Assembly (NCBI RefSeq): GCF_001435775.1
Contig: NZ_AZFK01000076.1
Span: 1 to 64,000 of the forward strand
Direction: 5' to 3'
DNA from: Limosilactobacillus ingluviei DSM 15946
Lineage (GTDB): Bacteria > Bacillota > Bacilli > Lactobacillales > Lactobacillaceae
DNA length: 64,000 nt
Position 1 is the stretch's first letter. Every line of letters begins with the position of its first letter. Below the pieces are notes generated by a model. That model was not told where the DNA came from. It made no database searches and was given only the letters and a program-made list of their open reading frames with translations. The translations under genes were made by a program, and so were the position numbers. Shown in pieces: positions 59,073 through 64,000 of the stretch.

Positions 59073-59291
59073 GTGGCAAAAGCCGATGTAATCGAAGTCG
59101 AAGGGAAGGTTACTGAAACCTTACCCAACGCAATGTTCAAAGTTGAATTGGAAAATGGGGTTGAGATTTTAGCCCACGTTTCTGGGAAGATTCGGATGCA
59201 CTACATCAAGATCTTGCCTGGGGACCGGGTCAAAGTGGAAATGTCCCCGTATGATCTGACCAAGGGCCGGATTACTTTCCGCTTCAAATAA
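59073..59291 (+). CDS. infA: Translation initiation factor IF-1
   Basis: A 72-residue OB-fold factor that blocks the A site during initiation. [20 protein letters not shown] and the end [13 protein letters not shown] are conserved. It starts with GTG 59073 after AAGGAGG. Confidence 0.98.
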   Translation: MAKADVIEVEGKVTETLPNAMFKVELENGVEILAHVSGKIRMHYIKILPGDRVKVEMSPYDLTKGRITFRFK

Positions 59292-59318
59292 ATCTGGATT
59301 TTAGGAGGATTATTTACA

Positions 59319-59435
59319 ATGAAAGTACGTCCATCAGTAAAGAAGATGTGCGATAACTGCAAGATTGTCAAGCGTCGTGGCCGGGTTATGGTAATTTGCT
59401 CTAACCCGAAGCACAAGCAACGTCAAGGCAAGTAA
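59319..59435 (+). CDS. rpmJ: Ribosomal protein L36, zinc form
   Basis: A 38-residue protein starting [20 protein letters not shown] and ending [10 protein letters not shown]. Zinc ligands Cys11, Cys14, Cys27 and His32 are all present, so this is the C+ form. AGGAGG precedes ATG. Confidence 0.98.
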   Translation: MKVRPSVKKMCDNCKIVKRRGRVMVICSNPKHKQRQGK

Positions 59436-59461
59436 TTTAACTTTTTAAAGGAGGTGCAATA

Positions 59462-59827
59462 ATGGCTCGTATTGCAGGTGTCGATTTACCTCGTGACAAG
59501 CGAATCGTGATCGGCTTAACTTACATTTTTGGGATTGGTAACACTACTGCGCACAAGATCTTGGAAGCCGCTGGGGTTTCAGAAGATATCCGGGTTCGTG
59601 ATTTGACGCCGGATCAAGAAGAAAAGATCCGTTCGCAAGTGGAAAACTTAAAGGTTGAAGGGGATCTTCGGCGTGAAGTTTCCTTAAACATCAAGCGGCT
59701 CCAAGAAATTGGTTCTTACCGTGGGATGCGTCACCGTCGTGGGTTACCAGTTCGTGGTCAACACACGAAGAACAACGCCCGGACTCGTAAGGGTAAGGCC
59801 GTTGCGATCGCTAACAAGAAGAAGTAA
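59462..59827 (+). CDS. rpsM: Ribosomal protein S13
   Basis: A 121-residue small-subunit head protein: [20 protein letters not shown] and the end [20 protein letters not shown]. It contacts tRNAs and L5. AAAGGAGGTG precedes ATG. Confidence 0.99.
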   Translation: MARIAGVDLPRDKRIVIGLTYIFGIGNTTAHKILEAAGVSEDIRVRDLTPDQEEKIRSQVENLKVEGDLRREVSLNIKRLQEIGSYRGMRHRRGLPVRGQHTKNNARTRKGKAVAIANKKK

Positions 59828-59860
59828 TTATATAATATAGTAAAGGAGGTTAGTTAGTTT

Positions 59861-60250
59861 ATGGCAACCAAAAAGGGTACGCGCAAGCGTCGTGTAAAGA
59901 AGAATGTCGAAACTGGGGTTGCGCACATTCACTCCACGTTTAACAACACTTTGATCATGATCACCGATGTTCAAGGGAACGCGGTAGCTTGGTCTTCAGC
60001 TGGTGTCTTGGGCTTCAAGGGGAGCCGGAAGTCAACGCCATTTGCTGCTCAAATGGCATCTGAAGCCGCTGCTAAGCAAGCCATGGAACATGGTATGAAG
60101 ACGGTTGAAGTTGAAGTTAAGGGTCCTGGTTCTGGTCGTGAATCTGCCATCCGGGCACTGCAAGCAACTGGGCTTGAAGTTACTGCTATCCGCGATGTAA
60201 CTCCAGTGCCGCACAACGGTTCTCGTCCTCCAAAGCGTCGTCGTGTTTAA
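59861..60250 (+). CDS. rpsK: Ribosomal protein S11
   Basis: A 129-residue small-subunit platform protein: [20 protein letters not shown] and the end [28 protein letters not shown] precedes ATG. Confidence 0.99.
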   Translation: MATKKGTRKRRVKKNVETGVAHIHSTFNNTLIMITDVQGNAVAWSSAGVLGFKGSRKSTPFAAQMASEAAAKQAMEHGMKTVEVEVKGPGSGRESAIRALQATGLEVTAIRDVTPVPHNGSRPPKRRRV

Positions 60251-60333
60251 TTTGCATCACCGGCGATGTTTCTGTCGACCAGATGCCTTTTTTATGAAAT
60301 ACGATCCGCGTTTGAAAGGGGTACTAGAGTAGA

Positions 60334-61275
60334 ATGATCGAATTTGAAAAACCAAACATTCACAAAGTTGAAGAAACCGACAACTACGGTAAGTTTGTTG
60401 TTGAACCGTTAGAACGCGGTTACGGGACGACGCTCGGCAATTCTCTTCGGCGTGTAATGCTGGCTTCTTTGCCGGGGGCGGCAATTACGAGTATTGACAT
60501 TGACGGTGTTTTGCATGAATTCAGCACCGTTGAAGGGGTTACGGAAGACGTAACGCAAATTGTCTTGAACTTGAAGAAAGTTGCTTTGAAGATCGAATCC
60601 GAAGACGCCAAGAACCTTGAATTGGATGTTAAGGGTCCGGCTGAAGTAACCGCCGCTGATATCCAGGCTGATGGGGACGTGACGATCTTGAACCCAGATC
60701 TGCACATTGCTACCGTTGCCGACGGGGCTGAATTGCACATGCGGATGACGGCTGACACTGGTCGGGGTTACAACTCGGCTGATGTTAACAAGGCACGGAT
60801 GGATCTGGCGATCGGTGTTTTACCAATCGACTCAATCTACACCCCAATTGAACGCGTTAACTACACCGTGGAAAACACGCGGGTGGGTCAAAGCAATGAC
60901 TATGACAAGTTAACCTTAGACGTATGGACTGATGGTTCCTTGACGCCAACGGAAGCAATCAGTTTAGCCGCTAAGATCTTGACTTCCCACTTGACGATGT
61001 TTGTCAACCTGACCCAAGAAGCACAAGATGCGCAAGTGATGGTTGAACGGGAAGAAACGCACCAAGAAAAGGTACTGGATAAGACAATCGAAGAACTTGA
61101 TTTGTCAGTTCGTTCTTACAACTGTCTGAAGCGGGCAGATATCCAAACCGTGAAGGACTTAACGGAACGGACCGAAGCTGACATGATGAAGGTACGTAAC
61201 CTTGGTCAAAAGTCACTGGAAGAAATCAAGCTCAAGTTAGCTGACCTTGGCGTTGGGTTTCGCCAAGAAGACTAA
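60334..61275 (+). CDS. rpoA: RNA polymerase alpha subunit
   Basis: A 313-residue subunit with the N-terminal dimerization domain ([20 protein letters not shown]) and the C-terminal DNA-binding domain (about 245-313; [32 protein letters not shown]). It assembles the polymerase and contacts activators and UP elements. Confidence 0.99.
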   Translation: MIEFEKPNIHKVEETDNYGKFVVEPLERGYGTTLGNSLRRVMLASLPGAAITSIDIDGVLHEFSTVEGVTEDVTQIVLNLKKVALKIESEDAKNLELDVKGPAEVTAADIQADGDVTILNPDLHIATVADGAELHMRMTADTGRGYNSADVNKARMDLAIGVLPIDSIYTPIERVNYTVENTRVGQSNDYDKLTLDVWTDGSLTPTEAISLAAKILTSHLTMFVNLTQEAQDAQVMVEREETHQEKVLDKTIEELDLSVRSYNCLKRADIQTVKDLTERTEADMMKVRNLGQKSLEEIKLKLADLGVGFRQED

Positions 61276-61305
61276 TTAAATTTATCAATTAAAGGAGGGA
61301 CACTC

Positions 61306-61686
61306 ATGAGTTACCGTAAATTAGGACGGACTAGTTCACAACGAAAGGCTTTATTACGCGATTTGACGACTGACTTGCTGGTTAACGGCTCCATCAAGAC
61401 GACGGAAGCCCGGGCAAAGGAAGTTCGGAAGACGGCGGACAAGATGATCACTTTGGCAAAGCGGGGCGACTTGGCTTCCCGGCGGCGTGCAGCAGCGTTT
61501 GTTCGGAACGTGGTTGCTGACGTTAAGGAAGACGGCGATGACGTAAAGATTCAATCTGCTTTACAAAACCTGTTTGAAGAAATTGGGCCAAAGTATGCTG
61601 ACCGCAACGGTGGGTACACGCGGATCCTGAAGACGATGCCTCGTCGTGGGGACGGTGCACCAATGGTTATCTTGGAACTGGTTTAA
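61306..61686 (+). CDS. rplQ: Ribosomal protein L17
   Basis: A 126-residue large-subunit protein and last gene of the cluster: [47 protein letters not shown] precedes ATG. A multi-hairpin element follows. Confidence 0.99.
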   Translation: MSYRKLGRTSSQRKALLRDLTTDLLVNGSIKTTEARAKEVRKTADKMITLAKRGDLASRRRAAAFVRNVVADVKEDGDDVKIQSALQNLFEEIGPKYADRNGGYTRILKTMPRRGDGAPMVILELV

Positions 61687-61708
61687 TTTCGGTTAAATCT
61701 GCGTAATA

Positions 61709-61810
61709 AAATCACTACGGCTGATGGTATAGAGCGTTACGATGGTGGGGCAACCCTAGTCTAGCTTGAAGGCGAGCAATCGCGCACCGTAGCTGTAAGT
61801 GATTTTTTTT
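61709..61810 (+). terminator. Multi-branched terminator-like element after rplQ
   Basis: The outer stem AAATCACT (61709-61716) with AGTGATTT (61798-61805) ends in eight T's. A competing CTACGG/CCGTAG (61715-61720 with 61787-61792) lies inside it, followed by GGG-CAA-CCC and GCGA-GCAA-TCGC, a GNRA-capped hairpin. It is far larger than a normal terminator. It could be a composite terminator, an RNA end or a riboswitch; the ecfA1 promoter lies downstream of it. Confidence 0.5.
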
Positions 61811-61837
61811 GTATACATATTTTTTGATCTGCCAGAG

Positions 61838-61866
61838 TTGGGAATTTAGTCGTTCTTTGGTAGAAT
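61838..61866 (+). promoter_or_regulatory. ecfA1 promoter
   Basis: TTGGGA (61838-61843), 17-bp spacer, and TAGAAT (61861-61866) with TGG just before, an extended -10. Confidence 0.75.
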
Positions 61867-61901
61867 TAAAGGCATTGTAATAACCGTAAGAAAGGAAAAG
61901 G

Positions 61902-62741
61902 ATGAGGGCGATGATTGAAGTTTCTAATTTAACCTTTCAATACCCGCACCAAGACCAACCTGTTTTACAAGGGCTAAGCTTGACGATTCCAACGGGGCAA
62001 TGGTTGGCGGTTGTGGGCAAAAACGGCAGTGGCAAGTCGACTTTAGCCCGGTTGATTGCGGGCTTATTACCGACGCCTGCTCAGACGATCCGGGTGAACG
62101 ATCTGCCGGTAGATGAAGCGCACTTGGCGGCCTTACACCATCAGATTGGGTTTGTTTTTCAAAACCCTGATAATCAATTTGTGGGGGCGACGGTTGAAGC
62201 CGACGTGGCTTTTGGGCTAGAAAATCGCCAGGTGCCAGCAGCAGCAATGGAACCACGGATTGAACAGGCACTAGCGCAAGTCGGGATGACAGCCTACCGC
62301 CATCATCAGCCCGAGCAACTGTCCGGTGGCCAAAAGCAACGGGTTGCGATTGCGGGGGCCCTCGCTTTGCAACCCCAGATTTTGATTTTAGATGAGGCAA
62401 CCAGCATGTTGGATCCGCAGGGGCGACAGACGGTCTTGCAACGCTTGCAACAGATTCATCAAGCCCAGGCGTTGACCATCATTTCAATTACCCATGATCC
62501 GGTTGAAGTGGCGATGGCCGATCAAGTTGCGGTCCTTGATCAAGGCCAAATTTTGCGGTTAGCAACGCCAGCGGTAGTCTTGAATGACCAAGCCCTTGTC
62601 CAACAGGTCGGCTTGGTGCAGCCCTTTAGCATGCAATTGCGGGATCGCTTGCAACACTACGGGGTCCCGGTACCAAAGGAATATTTAACAAAAGGAGCGT
62701 TAGAGCAATGGTTGAAGCGGCAGTTAGCTACCAGGGCGTAA
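61902..62741 (+). CDS. ecfA1: ECF transporter ATPase EcfA1
   Basis: A 279-residue ABC ATPase of energy-coupling factor transporters, which import vitamins and metals via swappable S components. Walker A GKNGSGKS, Q-loop FVFQNPDNQFVGATVEADVAFG, signature LSGGQKQRVAIAGAL and Walker B ILILDEATSMLDP are visible. ATG 61902 follows AAAGG; 61911 is an alternative. The C-terminus overlaps ecfA2 by 34 bases. Confidence 0.97.
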   Translation: MRAMIEVSNLTFQYPHQDQPVLQGLSLTIPTGQWLAVVGKNGSGKSTLARLIAGLLPTPAQTIRVNDLPVDEAHLAALHHQIGFVFQNPDNQFVGATVEADVAFGLENRQVPAAAMEPRIEQALAQVGMTAYRHHQPEQLSGGQKQRVAIAGALALQPQILILDEATSMLDPQGRQTVLQRLQQIHQAQALTIISITHDPVEVAMADQVAVLDQGQILRLATPAVVLNDQALVQQVGLVQPFSMQLRDRLQHYGVPVPKEYLTKGALEQWLKRQLATRA

Positions 62742-63577
62742 CCTTTCGCTATCATGAAGCCGGTGCGGCCGCCCTGCAGGATTTTACGGCTACGGTTCCC
62801 AAGGGGCGCCTAACGGCCGTCATCGGCCACACGGGGAGCGGTAAATCGACCTTGATGCAATTAACGGATGGTTTGTTAACCCCTACCGCAGGGCAATTGG
62901 AGGTGTTAGGGCAAGTTATCACCCCCCGCACCAAGAATAAAGCCCTCCATCAGTTACACCGTCAAGTTGGGTTTGTCTTTCAATTTCCGGAACATCAACT
63001 GTTTGCCGAAACTGTGTTAGCGGACGTGATGTTTGGTCCGCTGAATCTGGGGCAAACTCCGGCGCAAGCTAAGCAAGCTGCCCACCAAGCCCTTGTTCAG
63101 TTAGGGGTTGGGGAGGCCTTATGGCAACGCTCCCCCTTTGAACTTTCGGGGGGCCAACAGCGCCGGGTCGCGATCGCAGGGGTTTTGGCGATGCGCCCCC
63201 AACTGTTGATTTTAGATGAACCTACCGCAGGGGTGGATCCTGATGGTCAACGGGAATTGTTAGCATTGGTTGAAAGATTGAAAGGCCAGGGCTTAACGAT
63301 CCTGTTGATCACGCATCAAATGGAGCAGGTTGCCCAATTAGCCGACACGGTGTTGGTCTTGGCTCATGGCCAGTTGCAATTTAGTGGTCAACCACGGGCG
63401 TTATTTGCCCAGCCCGAGTTTCTAACGACCCAGCAGTTGGCCTTGCCAGCCGCTGTTGCCTTTGCCAAGCAGTTGCAAACGGCCGGGATCAGTCAGTTTA
63501 ATCAATTGCCATTGACACTTGACGAACTGGCCCACGCCCTGGCCCGCCAACTTAAGGGGGACCACCATGAACAATAA
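62708..63577 (+). CDS. ecfA2: ECF transporter ATPase EcfA2
   Basis: A 289-residue partner ATPase. Walker A GHTGSGKS, FVFQFPEHQLFAETVLADVMFG, signature LSGGQQRRVAIAGVL and Walker B LLILDEPTAGVDP are visible. It forms the A1-A2 heterodimer that couples to EcfT. It overlaps ecfA1 and, by 11 bases, ecfT. Confidence 0.97.
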   Translation: MVEAAVSYQGVTFRYHEAGAAALQDFTATVPKGRLTAVIGHTGSGKSTLMQLTDGLLTPTAGQLEVLGQVITPRTKNKALHQLHRQVGFVFQFPEHQLFAETVLADVMFGPLNLGQTPAQAKQAAHQALVQLGVGEALWQRSPFELSGGQQRRVAIAGVLAMRPQLLILDEPTAGVDPDGQRELLALVERLKGQGLTILLITHQMEQVAQLADTVLVLAHGQLQFSGQPRALFAQPEFLTTQQLALPAAVAFAKQLQTAGISQFNQLPLTLDELAHALARQLKGDHHEQ

Positions 63578-64000
63578 AGTTTTATTTGGGATGTATTTGC
63601 CGGGCAATTCGCTCATGCACCGGTTGGATCCGCGTTTGAAGTTGGTTGGTTGTTTTTGGTTTGTCATCCTAGTCTTTTTTGCCCGGACGTGGTGGACTAA
63701 TTTGCTTTTAATTGGCGCGTTAGGCTTGGTTATCTGGTTGAGCCAGGTTAAGTTTAGCAAGTATTGGGCTGGGATTCGGCCGTTAATGTGGATTATTCTG
63801 TTTACGGCGGTAATTCAGGCCCTGTTCTCCAGTGGGGGACAAGTTTATTGGCACTGGGGCTGGCTGGCCGTAACGTCAGCGGGAGTGGCCCAAGCCGGTT
63901 TTTTGGTTTTGCGGTTCTTTTTAATTATTACCAGTTCGACGGTCGTTACGGTCACCACCACCCCGTTGCAACTGGCGGATGCTTTAGAAGCATTAATGAA
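63567..64000 (+). CDS. ecfT: ECF transporter membrane protein EcfT, partial
   Basis: The first 144 residues of EcfT; the stop lies beyond the window. It starts MNNKVLFGMYLPGNSLMHRL, then DPRLKLVG and several hydrophobic helices. The end TTTPLQLADALEALM is the conserved coupling region, shared with CbiQ, that precedes the two Ala-Arg-Gly motifs that grip the ATPases. It is the shared membrane hub of the ECF transporter, and truA usually follows in this neighbourhood. Confidence 0.93.
   Translation, partial: MNNKVLFGMYLPGNSLMHRLDPRLKLVGCFWFVILVFFARTWWTNLLLIGALGLVIWLSQVKFSKYWAGIRPLMWIILFTAVIQALFSSGGQVYWHWGWLAVTSAGVAQAGFLVLRFFLIITSSTVVTVTTTPLQLADALEALM

Noticed and set aside
61709-61810. Assignment of the rplQ-ecfA1 element to the THF, preQ1-II or cobalamin riboswitches
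   Set aside because: None of the conserved boxes of those families could be found by eye.

Overview
The window is a continuous stretch of a Lactobacillaceae chromosome. The tmRNA tag reads ANNNSQSYAYAA, the gene content is typical of Lactobacillales, and the DNA is moderately GC-rich with GC-rich third codon positions outside the highly expressed genes. This fits Limosilactobacillus, probably the L. fermentum group; the species is an inference, not a measurement. No phage genes, insertion sequences, CRISPR arrays or tRNA genes were seen. The window ends inside ecfT.

Layout. 0.2-3.9 kb: a small unknown protein, a YbaK-type deacylase, and a P2-type cation ATPase preceded by a structured leader. 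3.9-4.8 kb: a gene-poor stretch with a possible antisense-strand sRNA, a very short hydrophobic ORF resembling an Fst-type type I toxin, and ssrA (tmRNA) on the minus strand. 4.9-10 kb: a two-component system, a GRP-family sugar transporter and a YfcC-family carrier. 10-19 kb: uvrB-uvrA, an aldo/keto reductase and rapZ-yvcK-whiA. 19-26.5 kb: gap, pgk, tpiA and eno, interrupted by guanine deaminase, PAS and TMEM175-like genes; cggR is not next to gap. 26.6-31.4 kb: an amino acid permease, a VOC protein, a ClC antiporter and an MFS exporter. 31.5-38.7 kb: secG, rnr-smpB, a LURP-one-like gene, ung-pta-tsaE-GNAT and a DnaQ-like exonuclease. 38.8-45 kb: murB, then cdaA-cdaR-glmM and glmS, the cell-wall precursor and c-di-AMP block. 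45-47.4 kb: an aldo/keto reductase and a DUF5692-like membrane protein with a perfect-looking cre site. 47.7-61.7 kb: the S10-spc-alpha ribosomal protein cluster from rpsJ to rplQ, including secY, adk, infA, rpmJ and rpoA. 61.9 kb to the end: ecfA1-ecfA2-ecfT, the energizing module of ECF vitamin transporters.

How the genes work together. ssrA, rnr and smpB are the trans-translation set for ribosome rescue. CdaA makes c-di-AMP and CdaR modulates it; GlmM and GlmS supply glucosamine-phosphate for the wall precursor that MurB later processes. RapZ and YvcK also belong to the wall and carbon metabolism interface. gap, pgk and eno use highly optimized codons while tpiA does not, which suggests that triose isomerization is a minor flux here, as expected in a phosphoketolase-based heterofermenter.

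The most interesting unexplained items are the type I toxin-like locus at 4.06-4.34 kb with its neighbouring sRNA, the structured leader before the P-type ATPase, the multi-hairpin element between rplQ and ecfA1, and the repeated CTA(G/T)ACCA sites around the glmS promoter. All were read by eye; no searches or folding programs were run.
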